Shown here: positions 43,458 through 52,706 of the stretch, in pieces | Layout of the letters: every line of letters begins with the position of its first letter | Numbering within the stretch: the stretch's first letter is position 1 | Assembly: GCF_025567085.1 (NCBI RefSeq) | Contig: NZ_JAOQJN010000003.1 | Coordinates: forward strand, 62,001-126,000 | Source: Bovifimicola ammoniilytica | GTDB lineage: Bacteria > Bacillota > Clostridia > Lachnospirales > Lachnospiraceae | Length of the DNA stretch: 64,000 nt | Direction of reading: 5' to 3' | The notes under the pieces: generated by a model | What the model was told of the DNA's origin: nothing | The model's input: the letters and a program-made list of their open reading frames with translations, nothing else | The model's database searches: none | Translations under genes and position numbers: made by a program

Positions 43458-44381
43458 TCATAGTTTATCGTATAAAAAAAGAATATCTTTTGCACTATTA
43501 ATAATCCGCTCTTTTATGTGCTCCGGTTCTATAATCTCGACTTCTTTTCCCTGTGACAAAACAACACCTATCCACCATTGTTCCTTCTCTACAATATGAA
43601 TCTCCATAATAGAACTACCGTCATCACAGTTTTTTATTTGTTGTCCGTTTAAATATTCCTTTATTCCGTGTATCGCATTTCCACGGCATCGCATCCGAAC
43701 TCTTGTGGATATGTCCTTTCCCTGATAGGAATTGTCACAATCATTTAAAATATCCTGTGCCGACTTGTGCTCCTTGGAAAATTCATCTTCCGTTATCCAA
43801 ACATCTTCCATCCTAACCAACTTATATGTTCTATAATCCTGTTTTGCCGTATTATAAGCCAACATATACCAAGCATACCATTTATAAATAACTGCTATCG
43901 GTTCTACACAATGTTCTCTTGTTTCTCCTCCATTATTTGTATATGTAAATCTAACCACTTGCTTATTCTTAACTGCAGACTGTAAAGTTTGAAGCAATGT
44001 CTCATCGCCTTCTCTTAATACAGAAAAATCCAAAATCATACCTGTATTATTGTTCTTAGATATAGCTGTTATTTTCTCGTAAATATCATCAGCCATCGGA
44101 TTATTCGTAACCGTTTTTAATCCATTTATGGCAGTTGCAATATAGGCATATTCATCTTCCGATGCAAATTGGTTATTCATTTGGAAATCACTTAAAATTT
44201 CATATCCACCATTTGTACCGGTAAGAGCACAAATCGGAATGCCTGCCTGACACAAAGCATCTATATCCCTCTGAATCGTCCGCACAGATACTTCAAAATG
44301 CTTTGCCAGCTCTGATGCAGAAGATTTTCCGTGATTAAGCAGATATAAAGTTAATGCGTATAATCTGTCTGTTTTCATCAT
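43458..44381 (-). CDS. YafY-type HTH-WYL transcriptional regulator
   Basis: This is a 307-residue regulator. Residues 1-60 form a winged HTH (KSSASELAKHFEVSVRTIQR, then DIDALCQAGIPI). The middle is a WYL domain (REHCVEPIAVIYKWYAWYML with the W-Y pair, YRTYKLVRMEDVWIT) and the C-terminus is the WCX extension. WYL proteins respond to nucleic-acid ligands or other small molecules. GGATTT lies near the first ATG. It could control the acetyltransferase/GyrI-like genes downstream. Confidence 0.88.
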   Translation of the reverse strand: MMKTDRLYALTLYLLNHGKSSASELAKHFEVSVRTIQRDIDALCQAGIPICALTGTNGGYEILSDFQMNNQFASEDEYAYIATAINGLKTVTNNPMADDIYEKITAISKNNNTGMILDFSVLREGDETLLQTLQSAVKNKQVVRFTYTNNGGETREHCVEPIAVIYKWYAWYMLAYNTAKQDYRTYKLVRMEDVWITEDEFSKEHKSAQDILNDCDNSYQGKDISTRVRMRCRGNAIHGIKEYLNGQQIKNCDDGSSIMEIHIVEKEQWWIGVVLSQGKEVEIIEPEHIKERIINSAKDILFLYDKL

Positions 44382-44422
44382 TAAATCCTTTCTATCTAGT
44401 AGAAAACTTACTGCATATTATA

Positions 44423-44935
44423 CTACTCCAAAGTAAGCCCTTCTCCTATACATTCCATCAACACTTCCATAATATATTTTAAATTTATCTTGTCATATGG
44501 ATTTCTTAATCTCTTTTCGATCACCAACGCCATTCCCCATATCTCTGCAGCTGGACCATCAAAATTATCATAATGACAAATAAATCCATCCGCAAGAATT
44601 TTAATGGCTTTTCTAACCGTCATATCACTTCCAGCTATGAATGGTTGATCTAACATTGTATCTATTCTATCAGCTAATTCGTGTTCTCCAATTTTCCTTA
44701 ATAGAATCTGTGCCGTATAATTATTTTTCAACTTAGGACTTTCAATACACATAGCACGCAATTGAACAATAATCATATCAAAATATGTAGAAATATCTAT
44801 ATCATTATTCAGTGGCTCATCTATTTCTACAAAACGTTGATACCTTCTTAGCAATATGTTGTAATGCACATTAAAATGGTGTATATATTCTCCTAATGCA
44901 GCCACCTCTTCAATTTTACTATTTTCTATATTCAA
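44423..44935 (-). CDS. Unknown helical protein with TTG start
   Basis: This is a 170-residue, mostly helical cytoplasmic protein (HHFNVHYNILLRRYQRFVEI, AQILLRKIGEHELADRIDTM). I do not recognise the family. The only fitting start is TTG at 44935, 8 bp after GGAGG and directly after the stop of the acetyltransferase gene, so it is coupled to it. Leucine and isoleucine spacing suggests a helical bundle. Confidence 0.55.
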   Translation of the reverse strand: MNIENSKIEEVAALGEYIHHFNVHYNILLRRYQRFVEIDEPLNNDIDISTYFDMIIVQLRAMCIESPKLKNNYTAQILLRKIGEHELADRIDTMLDQPFIAGSDMTVRKAIKILADGFICHYDNFDGPAAEIWGMALVIEKRLRNPYDKINLKYIMEVLMECIGEGLTLE

Positions 44936-45388
44936 TTAATTTTCCTCCATATTTATCCACTGAATAAATGCCGTTTTATCCGAACTATTATACCCTGCCT
45001 TTCGATAAAAATTCAATGTAGACTCTTCTTTAGAACCAGTAAGCAACATCATCTTATAACAATTATTCTCCCTAGCAATCTGCTTAGCCAAATCCAAACA
45101 GCTCGTAGCATAACCCATTTTACGATAATCTGCGTGTGTCACCACATTCTCTACAAATGCATATGGAAGAACACCCCTTGTAAGATTCGGAATAATCACA
45201 CATACGCAGGATGCCACAAGTTTCCCTTCCACTTCACACACAATAAGATGATGATTCCTGTCACTAACGATACTATCCCATGTATTTCGTAAATGCTCCG
45301 AAGATTCAGGAACCCTGTCTTCGTGAAGATATAGGTATAACTGTAATATTTCATCTAAATCATCTTTATTTGCTTCTCTAACACTCAT
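44936..45388 (-). CDS. GNAT-family N-acetyltransferase
   Basis: This is a 150-residue GNAT protein with VVTHADYRKMGYATSCLDLA, the acetyl-CoA loop (R-K-x-G-x-A/G), and STLNFYRKAGYNSSDKTAFI at the end. The SVREANKDDLDEILQLYLYL start is typical of the family. The acceptor is unknown. It is followed without gap by the TTG-started helical protein. Confidence 0.85.
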   Translation of the reverse strand: MSVREANKDDLDEILQLYLYLHEDRVPESSEHLRNTWDSIVSDRNHHLIVCEVEGKLVASCVCVIIPNLTRGVLPYAFVENVVTHADYRKMGYATSCLDLAKQIARENNCYKMMLLTGSKEESTLNFYRKAGYNSSDKTAFIQWINMEEN

Positions 45389-45454
45389 TTTACCAATCCT
45401 TTTATTATAAAAATCTAATACAAATCAAAAAGAAGTGTTACTTCCCTTGAACTT

Positions 45455-46471
45455 CTACTTTTCTTTTTCACAATACGAGATAAGGTCATATCTATTCAAT
45501 ATTTGATATAATATTGAATACTCTTGATTTATCAAATTTAATTCACCTATGTAATTATTTTCTTTTCCCTTTTCTCGATCATAAACCAAGCACCCCACCA
45601 CTCCATTTATATGAATTTTTTGAATATAGCATGCATTATAATCACCTATACACAAATCCAATTGTCCTACCTGCCTTATATCGGTCTCTAATTTTTCTTT
45701 TTGTTTTTTTAGTTTTTTCTTTTGTCTAATACGAATAAGTTCATTTATTACAATCTGCTTCGTTTCTAAAATTTGTTCATCATCACCAGTAATCGTTAAT
45801 TCCTTCTCTAAGTCCGTTATTTTTTGTAACAACAAGTCTCTTTCATATTCACCAATATAATATCTATATGATCCAGCCTGTCCCTTTTCAGCATATCTTG
45901 ACAAAATAATTCCAAAGAAAGAAAGCAATATTGTTACCATCCATACAAACGTAAGCAATACACTTTCACACTCCATCATTTGACATACAAATGATGCAAT
46001 GACGGATATAACTAACGAGTAGAAGCATGTTATCAAATTATCAAACAAAGAATTTTGAATCAAAAGAAAGTCTGCACGTGCATACAATCTTTCTATTTCT
46101 TTGTTTTTCACAAGCTCATCAACTTTTCCGCCCTCTTCATAGTAAAGGTTTATTATTTGAATTTGTTTTATATAATAATGTTTATCTTCACCCCAACATT
46201 TTTTATATTGATCAATTTTCTTAAAAATTTCATCATCACACTTCTTAATATTACGGATACCTCGTTTCATAGTAAGAATTCCGCAGATAACAAAATATAC
46301 TATCATAGCCACTGCTATCAATAAAAAAATTGAACTTAGTATTGTTCTTATAACTCCAACTATTACTAAAGAAAGCTGGTTAATATTATACGCAAAAAGA
46401 ACGGTTGCGACACATGTTATAGCAAATATGATGGCAGTAATAACAATATAACGTTTCTTCCACTTTTCCAT
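45455..46471 (-). CDS. Four-segment membrane protein with coiled-coil, unknown function
   Basis: This is a 338-residue protein. Membrane segments lie at about 8-28, 40-65, 145-165 and 172-190. Between them a cytoplasmic helical stretch and, after the last, a coiled coil (IRQKKKLKKQKEKLETDIRQ) precede a small beta-rich end domain (IQKIHINGVVGCLVYD). I do not recognise it. Layout recalls membrane sensors of toxin or signalling systems, but no catalytic motif is seen. Confidence 0.55.
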   Translation of the reverse strand: MEKWKKRYIVITAIIFAITCVATVLFAYNINQLSLVIVGVIRTILSSIFLLIAVAMIVYFVICGILTMKRGIRNIKKCDDEIFKKIDQYKKCWGEDKHYYIKQIQIINLYYEEGGKVDELVKNKEIERLYARADFLLIQNSLFDNLITCFYSLVISVIASFVCQMMECESVLLTFVWMVTILLSFFGIILSRYAEKGQAGSYRYYIGEYERDLLLQKITDLEKELTITGDDEQILETKQIVINELIRIRQKKKLKKQKEKLETDIRQVGQLDLCIGDYNACYIQKIHINGVVGCLVYDREKGKENNYIGELNLINQEYSILYQILNRYDLISYCEKEK

Positions 46472-46591
46472 ATACTCATCCTTTCTTAGTTGCTAATTTT
46501 AGTAACTCTCTTATATTATGTTAGAAAATATATCTACCTTATTCGACAAATTCTTTTATAATATTATACCACATTTTTACGTATAATCATC

Positions 46592-46632
46592 TATAAATAT
46601 GGGTAAGTATTTTTTAGTCACCCATATTTATA
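46592..46632. repeat. Hairpin between membrane protein gene and IS element
   Basis: TATAAATATGGGT and ACCCATATTTATA form a perfect 13-bp stem with a 15-nt loop. No T-run follows on either strand. The rest of 46472-46712 holds nothing recognisable. Confidence 0.5.
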
Positions 46633-46793
46633 TTATCGGCTCTTGTTCGTGCTAACCCGAACTACATCTTCATAATACTGTCTATTCTTCGTCGCTTCAA
46701 TCTCCGCCTTAATGTAAATGATACTATAAGAATGTGCATTTGGGAATGCGGACATATTCTTGGACTCGATGTTAATTATATCAGGAGGATATT

Positions 46794-47450
46794 ATGTTTA
46801 CTTACGAAGAAAAGATTAAAGCTGTAGAATTATATTTGAAATCTGAAAGTTGGACTTTTACTATTAGAACATTAGGTTATCCATCAATTGGGGCATTACG
46901 ACAATGGGTTAAGGAATATTTATCTTTTGGAGATATTAAAAAAATTCATAAAAGAAAACCTAAATATTGCGAAGAACAAATTCAGTATGCTGTAGATTAT
47001 TATATTAATCATGGACGCAACATTTCAAAAACAGTTAGAGATTTAGGATATCCTAATAGGGATTATTTAAAGCAATGGTTAATTGACAGAGTACCTGATT
47101 TTAAATATACTTGTCGTTCTGGGAAAACAATGGTAAACTTATCAGAAAAAGATAAGTTTAATGCGGTGACTGAATTATGCTTAAAAGAAGAAACCGCCTA
47201 AACATTTGCTGAAAAGTATGGGGTTGAGCGAATGACTTTATATAACTGGAAACATCAACTGCTTGGAGATAAGGAAGGGGAACCATTGTCTAAACCAAAG
47301 AAGATTACAACTATTGAATTACAGAATGAAATAAAGGATTTGAACATACAAGCAGAAGAACTACGACGTCAAGTATATCAATTACAGTTAGAAAAGGATG
47401 TTTTAGAAAAGGCTGCTGAAATAATAAAAAAGACCAGGGTATCAATCTAA
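46794..47450 (+). pseudogene. OrfA (HTH) of IS3-type element, with TAA
   Basis: Two or three HTH units are visible (SWTFTIRTLGYPSIGALRQW, YINHGRNISKTVRDLGYPNR), then TAA at 47199-47201, then in the same frame TFAEKYGVERMTLYNWKHQL and a leucine-zipper tail. AGGAGG precedes the ATG. One base change explains the stop. Confidence 0.85.
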
Positions 47451-47479
47451 AGACACTGACAAATAAAGAAAAAGCTATT

Positions 47480-48331
47480 GTGATTGGTACCCTTAGAGAA
47501 AAATACTTACTAAAAGAATTATTGTCAGTGTTTAATATGTCTAAAAACAGTTACTTTTATCAAGTGAATGCGATTAATAAACCAGATAAATATATAAAAC
47601 ATAGAGAATTAATAAGACTTAGCTTTTCTGAATCAAATGGAACTTATGGTTATCGTAGAATACATTTAGATATGAAAGAATCTAATATGTGCATATCTGA
47701 AAAAGTTATACGCCGATTGATGAAGGAAGAAAATTTAATTGTTAAAACTATTAAGAAAAAGAAATATAATTCATATATGGGCGAAATTAGCCCAGCTGTA
47801 GACAATCTTATCAAAAGAGATTTTCATTCTGATAAGCCAAATGCAAAATGGCTTACAGACATAACAGAGTTTCATATTCCTGCAGGTAAGATATATTTAT
47901 CTCCAATTATAGATTGTTTTGATGGTTTACCAGTTTCATGGACTATTGGTATTCATCCAGATGCTGAGCTTGTTAATACTATGCTAGATAATGCAATTGC
48001 ATCTTTAAAAGAATCAAAAAAGCCTATAATACACTCAGATTGAGGTGCACACTATCGCTGGCCAGGTTGGATAGAACGAATGAAAGAAGCTGGTCTTACT
48101 CGATCAATGTCAAAAAAAGGTTGTTCTCCAGATAATTCTGCTTGTGAGGGATTCTTTGGACGATTGAAAAATGAAATGTTTTATTGTCGTGATTGGAAAG
48201 ATGTTTCCATCGACAAATTCATAGATATACTAGACGCATATATACATTGGTACGCTGAAAAACGTAGAAAACTTTCTTTGAATGGAATGAGTCCAATTCA
48301 GTTCAGAAAAAGTTTAGGGCTAATTGCGTAG
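47480..48331 (+). pseudogene. OrfB (DDE integrase) of IS3-type element, with TGA
   Basis: The HTH_21-like part (SESNGTYGYRRIHLDMKESN), WLTDITEFHIPAGKIY (first D), PIIHSD (second D), then TGA at 48041-48043, then GAHYRWPGWIERMKEAGLTR and SACEGFFGRLKNEMFY (E) follow in one frame. The usual residue after HSD is R or Q; CGA to TGA explains the stop. OrfB is normally made by frameshift from OrfA at the A-run near 47425. Confidence 0.88.
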
Positions 48332-48521
48332 AAAAAAAGTCCAAAAAAACATCCGCACCCCCTTTCCTACATTCTTATATTAGCATTTGCACTTATCAAT
48401 CATCCGTACCAGAAAATCAATGCACCGCTCAAATTCAATATTCTGTTGCATAAGCTCCTCCCGTCATTGTTTATACCCCCGCTGCGTTTGGTTCTTCTCA
48501 TAGCCGCCCTCCGTCACCTTC

Positions 48522-49373
48522 TTAACCCGCACCCAAGACCTTCCACTCGTTTGCGTCAGTATAGAATGTATAAACCTGATCATCCGACACGGCGTAGAGC
48601 TGCTCTCGGACAAATTGATCGTCGTGCTCCGTGCCGATTGCAAAGAGCAGGCATTGTTGCCCGTTGACGACCTGCGTATCGCCGGTGTAGAGCAGTTTCA
48701 TTCCGCGTTCCAGCGCATCCTTTACTTCGTCAGTTGCGGTAAGAAGCTCACTTGCATTTTTAGCGCGTTCCTCCTCGGTCATTTCATAATTGGTAAAATC
48801 ATAGCAACCAGACTCCGTCGCCACATGGCCGTCCTTCATAGAGAGCATAGGGTGGAATTCCAGCATATTTGCACCATCCTTAACCGAGATGAGCATATTG
48901 GAATGTATTTCGCTGAGGTTGCAGCGCACTACAATTGCTTCGCCTGCATCGCCGATGAAGAGAGGCACATCCTTGTGATCGATATAGTTTCCGTCCTCAG
49001 ATATCTCCGCATAGTAAATGGTGATAACGGCATCTTTGCCGGTAGGGACAAAGGCGTACAGTTCGGAACCGTCCAAAACCACCTCGTTAAGCTCCTTCAA
49101 GAACGGATATTCGCTTGCAAGCGCACTGTCATTCACGAATTGCTGCACTGCTTTTTCGTCGCACTCGCTGTCCACATAGCCGAGAAAGCCGACGCCGAGC
49201 ATACATTTCTTTTCAGCGATACTGCTTCTTAGGGAAGCAAGCTCGGTGTTTTCCGACTGCGTGCTGCTTGTGGGCGGCTCCGTACCACCCGGCGGCTTCT
49301 GCGGCTGTTTTCCGCATCCCACCAGCAGCAGAATGCAGAGTGTCAGTGTAGCAAATAAGGTAAATTTCTTCAT
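48522..49373 (-). CDS. Lipoprotein of unknown function
   Basis: This is a 283-residue protein with a lipoprotein signal (MKKFTLFATLTLCILLLVGC), lipobox LVGC, and a Pro/Thr/Ser-rich linker (PPGGTEPPTSSTQ). The mature part is a mixed alpha/beta domain with no motif I recognise. AAAGGAG precedes the ATG at 49373. Base composition is clearly richer in G+C than the surroundings to the left, suggesting transfer from a different host. The membrane-anchored protein just upstream probably shares its transcript. Confidence 0.75.
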   Translation of the reverse strand: MKKFTLFATLTLCILLLVGCGKQPQKPPGGTEPPTSSTQSENTELASLRSSIAEKKCMLGVGFLGYVDSECDEKAVQQFVNDSALASEYPFLKELNEVVLDGSELYAFVPTGKDAVITIYYAEISEDGNYIDHKDVPLFIGDAGEAIVVRCNLSEIHSNMLISVKDGANMLEFHPMLSMKDGHVATESGCYDFTNYEMTEEERAKNASELLTATDEVKDALERGMKLLYTGDTQVVNGQQCLLFAIGTEHDDQFVREQLYAVSDDQVYTFYTDANEWKVLGAG

Positions 49374-49387
49374 AAAAACTCCTTTCT

Positions 49388-49964
49388 TCAATGTATCCGT
49401 TCAAGGGTGTACTCCTGACCGGGATTTGCCGTTCCTTTTCCTCCGATGAGGGTCAAATTATTGTTTTCAAGCTTGAAATCGTATTCGCAGTCGGTCACAT
49501 AATCGAGTGCATAGTCTATCTTGAGGGTATCACCGTCTATGGTGTAGGTGAACTCATAGTGATTGGTTTCCTCAATACACATACAGCCACTGCCTCTACC
49601 GTCAAACTCATACTCTGTGTACTGATTGTAATGCCAAACTCCCTGCAATACAGCGAGATTCTCCTTGCCATCTGAGCAGCTTTTACATATCACAACAATA
49701 ATAGTGATAATCAATATTGATGCCAAAACAGAGCTACTCACAATTATCCGCTGTCGTTGCTTGCGTTTTCTTGCTGTCTGCCGCTTCGGGGAATGCCCTA
49801 GCTTTTGCAGTATTCGGTTTCGCTGCACTGATTTGTTCAACGGCGGCACAGCCCTACCAGAATGCGGTGTTTTTTGAGGCACCAACCGCTCCACAGAATA
49901 CCGTTTTTGTCCTCACTCTTGTGCAGATGTATCCGCCCTGGACGGATTTCTGCTGTTTTTTCAT
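49388..49964 (-). pseudogene. DUF5640-like membrane-anchored protein, apparently frameshifted near the start
   Basis: AAAGGAG and an ATG at 49964 open MKKQQKSVQGGYICTRVRTK, but this frame ends after 36 codons. The main frame (from a GTG at 49894) has a basic cytoplasmic part, one membrane segment (SSSVLASILIITIIVVICKS) and a beta-rich outside domain (AVLQGVWHYNQYTEYEFDGR) as in DUF5640-type proteins. If GTG is real the gene is intact at 168 residues; if not, a 1-nt shift broke it. Confidence 0.55.
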
Positions 49965-49970
49965 CAGATG

Positions 49971-50348
49971 TTATCTCCTTTTTACTTCCTTGGAAACCTC
50001 TTTAATGCTTTCAAGATATGCTTTTTCGACTGGTGTCAAAGTAATCTCCTGATATTTTCTATATTCCGCTTTCGCTTTCTCCAATGCCTGTTTATGACTT
50101 ACAGAACCAGCTCCAGTTAAAAGTTTTCTATTTCCTGATGACAACACACTATCCAGCTGCCCTTCTTCGAATATATGCTTTATATGTTCACTTATATTTG
50201 ATTTACTGCATTGATATAATTCAGTAAGCTGCTGTTGCGTCAGCCACACTGTATCATCTTCTATTTTAACTTCTATATTTGTCTGCCCATCATCAGTCTG
50301 ATATATAAGTATTTCCCCATATTCATCAGTTCCAATTTTATCTGCCAT
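49971..50348 (-). pseudogene. RhuM-family gene with internal deletion
   Basis: The N-terminus (ILIYQTDDGQTNIEVKIEDD, TVWLTQQQLTELYQCSKSNI) and C-terminus (QALEKAKAEYRKYQEITLTP, VEKAYLESIKEV) match RhuM-like proteins, which are usually about 330 residues. Here only 126 remain; about 200 in the middle are missing without loss of frame. GAGGTG fits the ATG at 50348. A small piece of a related gene lies at 18.7 kb. Confidence 0.65.
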
Positions 50349-50561
50349 AAGCACCTCTCCAATCCATTACTTCTTAGTTATGAAATGTGAACACATGTGT
50401 TCACTATTGTCCCAACTAAATCTTATCATCATTCCAACCTCTGTTCAACCAAAACTTTTTCCAAGATGAAAGAATAAAACAAAAAGACTCCACTCTTATG
50501 AATGAATTCCCGTAATATATGTATACATCCCGTAACATATTATCTACAGGATGCCAGCTGC

Positions 50562-50765
50562 CTATGCTGCCTTTTTGTCCAGAAACTGTTTTACCCCACC
50601 TAAGTAATAACAGAACCGGTCAAATTGTTTCTGCCTGCTTACTTTCTCGTCATCAATTGAATCCTTGATCATCATACACACCTCTACTTCTTCTTTTATC
50701 TCTGGTGCATATTTAATAATCATGTCTGCAAGAAAGCTACAGCAGCGTTCAAAATCCTTGTTCAT
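50562..50765 (-). CDS. Small helical protein of mobile-element type
   Basis: This is a 67-residue helical protein (NKDFERCCSFLADMIIKYAP, FDRFCYYLGGVKQFLDKKAA). Small proteins of this kind are frequent in Firmicutes mobile elements; the function is unknown. GGAGG fits the ATG at 50765. No gene is seen between 50355 and 50561. Confidence 0.5.
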   Translation of the reverse strand: MNKDFERCCSFLADMIIKYAPEIKEEVEVCMMIKDSIDDEKVSRQKQFDRFCYYLGGVKQFLDKKAA

Positions 50766-50898
50766 TGCCAAGCCTCCTCAAAATATTATCTTGTGAATAA
50801 TTCACAGAACATATTTTATCTCAAGACTTACTAAATATGGAATAGATTTTACTGAATGGTAGTTTTCAAATATTTCTATCTATCGCAAATCAATTCTT

Positions 50899-51153
50899 TT
50901 AAGGCACATATCCTGCGATATAACCAGAGTCTTCTATGTATAAAACAATCTTCAAAAGCATCCTTGGCGATAAAGAATTTATTCTATCATAAGTAGAATA
51001 TAAATCAGTCAAATCCATCTTCTCCACAAACTGACTGATTAACCGCACAGAATCATTCTTAGGAATAATTGTTTCTAATTCGAGTGGAAGTTTTAGTTGA
51101 TATCCACTCTGATTTAAAGTATAATCTTTTTGTAATTTATTATGTAATAGCAT
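50899..51153 (-). pseudogene. N-terminal remnant of an IS1182-family transposase
   Basis: LQKDYTLNQSGYQLKLPLEL, then IPKNDSVRLISQFVEKMDL and LSPRMLLKIVLY, is the conserved start of IS1182-type transposases. The remaining 400 or so residues with the catalytic core are absent. Confidence 0.75.
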
Positions 51154-51232
51154 ACTAATATTTTACCATAAATCCCAGATTTTTCGAATCCTGGGATTTA
51201 TTTTTTTTAGATTATATACCAACTTAACATAG

Positions 51233-51273
51233 AAAAAGGGGCATCGCACTAATTTCTTAGTGCGACAGCCCCT
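51233..51273 (-). terminator. Intrinsic terminator of the MATE operon
   Basis: On the minus strand GGGGC and TCGCACTAA arms pair with TTAGTGCGA and GCCCC, followed by five Ts. It lies about 55 bp past the stop of the second MATE gene. Confidence 0.85.
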
Positions 51274-51328
51274 TGATTGCCTATCTGCAAAGGCAGACGG
51301 AGCTGTCAACAGCGGTGCAAAGCAACGT

Positions 51329-52687
51329 TCATTTTACTGTTGACTGGCTCAGCTGGCTTTGTGCTATTGCCTTGTAGTAAACACAAATAGAAATGATTGC
51401 TGTAATCGCTTCCGTGATCCAAAACGCATTCCAGACACCAACGGCTCCGAAAAGCCTGCTGAGTAAAAACGCAGTTGGGATGATAACCACAACATACCGG
51501 CAAAGTGAAATCAGTAATGAAGGAGTGCCTTTTCCAAGTCCCTCCAGTGCGCCGGATGATGTAACGGAAACCGCCGAGACGATAAAACCGGCGCCGATGA
51601 TACGCAGGGCTGTTTCCCCGGTCTGGATTGTCGCTTCTGTGTGTGTAAACAGCCCCATAAGCTGGCCGGGGATTAGCAGACATATCACTGTCCCAAGCAC
51701 CATAATGATACCGCTCATGCACAAGACGATTTTATAAATCTGGCTGACTCTTTTGTTCTCCCCCGCACCATAGTTATAGCCGATCAATGGGCGCATCCCC
51801 TGAACAATGCCATTAGCCGGAAGATAAATGAATGTCTGCAATTTGTAATAGATTCCCAAAACCAGAATATACACTTCGGAATATGCCGCCAAAATAGCAT
51901 TGAGCACCGAAATCAAAAGAGATGGGAGTGCAAGATTCAAGGTTGCGGGAATACCGATGGAGTACAGCTTTATTACCATCTTTTTGCTGAGCAAAATGTA
52001 CTGCCTGCGGATATGCACGCGAATTGGACGCACAAAATAAACGACCAGATAAATTGCAAGCGTCAAGGCCTGCCCGATGCCGGTTGCCAGCGTGGCGCCT
52101 TCGATTCCCATTTCAGGGAATGGACCATAGCCAAAAATCAGAATGGGGTCTAAGACAATGTTTGTTATACACCCGCACATCAAACTGATCATGGTTGTTT
52201 TCATGTTTCCTACAGCTTGGAATAGTTTCTCGAATGTAATACCAACAATGATAATCAATGTAAAAGCGAACGCAATAACAGAATAGCGGACGCCAAGTTC
52301 AATCACTGTCTTGGATGAAGTGAACATTTCTAAAAAAGCCGGCATCATTGTAATACAGCAGACTGTCATAACAACGCCGTGAATCATGGCAAGCACAAGT
52401 CCCTGCGTGGCAGTTTGATCTGCTTTTTTGTTATCTCCAGCGCCTAGATAGAAGGCAATCACTGCGTTGATTCCAACACCAAATCCAATTCCAACAGCAT
52501 TGATAAAATTTTGAACCGGGTAAACCAGTGATAATGCCGTCATAGCTTCCTCGCTGATCTGCGCGACGAAAAAGCTGTCGATAATGTTGTATAGAGAATT
52601 AACCAGCATGGATAAAACCATAGGCAGGGTCATGGATAAAATCAGTGGCAATACCGGTTTTTCTTTCATAAAAGTATCGTTCATCAT
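51329..52687 (-). CDS. MATE-family efflux transporter
   Basis: This is a 452-residue protein with 12 membrane segments in two bundles. ILSMTLPMVLSMLVNSLYNI, then IIDSFFVAQISEEAMTALSL and YNYGAGENKRVSQIYKIVL, are typical of DinF/NorM-like MATE proteins. These export cationic drugs or metabolites in exchange for Na+ or H+. AAGGAG fits the ATG at 52687. It is adjacent to a second MATE gene and a deleted nitroreductase gene in one operon, which may form a two-subunit or duplicated exporter. Confidence 0.9.
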   Translation of the reverse strand: MMNDTFMKEKPVLPLILSMTLPMVLSMLVNSLYNIIDSFFVAQISEEAMTALSLVYPVQNFINAVGIGFGVGINAVIAFYLGAGDNKKADQTATQGLVLAMIHGVVMTVCCITMMPAFLEMFTSSKTVIELGVRYSVIAFAFTLIIIVGITFEKLFQAVGNMKTTMISLMCGCITNIVLDPILIFGYGPFPEMGIEGATLATGIGQALTLAIYLVVYFVRPIRVHIRRQYILLSKKMVIKLYSIGIPATLNLALPSLLISVLNAILAAYSEVYILVLGIYYKLQTFIYLPANGIVQGMRPLIGYNYGAGENKRVSQIYKIVLCMSGIIMVLGTVICLLIPGQLMGLFTHTEATIQTGETALRIIGAGFIVSAVSVTSSGALEGLGKGTPSLLISLCRYVVVIIPTAFLLSRLFGAVGVWNAFWITEAITAIISICVYYKAIAQSQLSQSTVK

Positions 52688-52706
52688 TTCTTCTCCTTGG
52701 AACATG

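Larger units (their letters stand above)
46713..48391 (+). mobile_element. IS3-family-like element with long imperfect inverted repeats, inactivated
   Basis: The left end (about 46713-46766) and the reverse complement of the right end (about 48337-48391) share long imperfect repeats: TGxAAATGxTAxTATAAGAA and then TGCGGA...TTGGAC. The element carries orfA and orfB on the plus strand, each with one nonsense codon. It is unrelated in sequence to the IS3 element at 31.4 kb. Confidence 0.75.
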
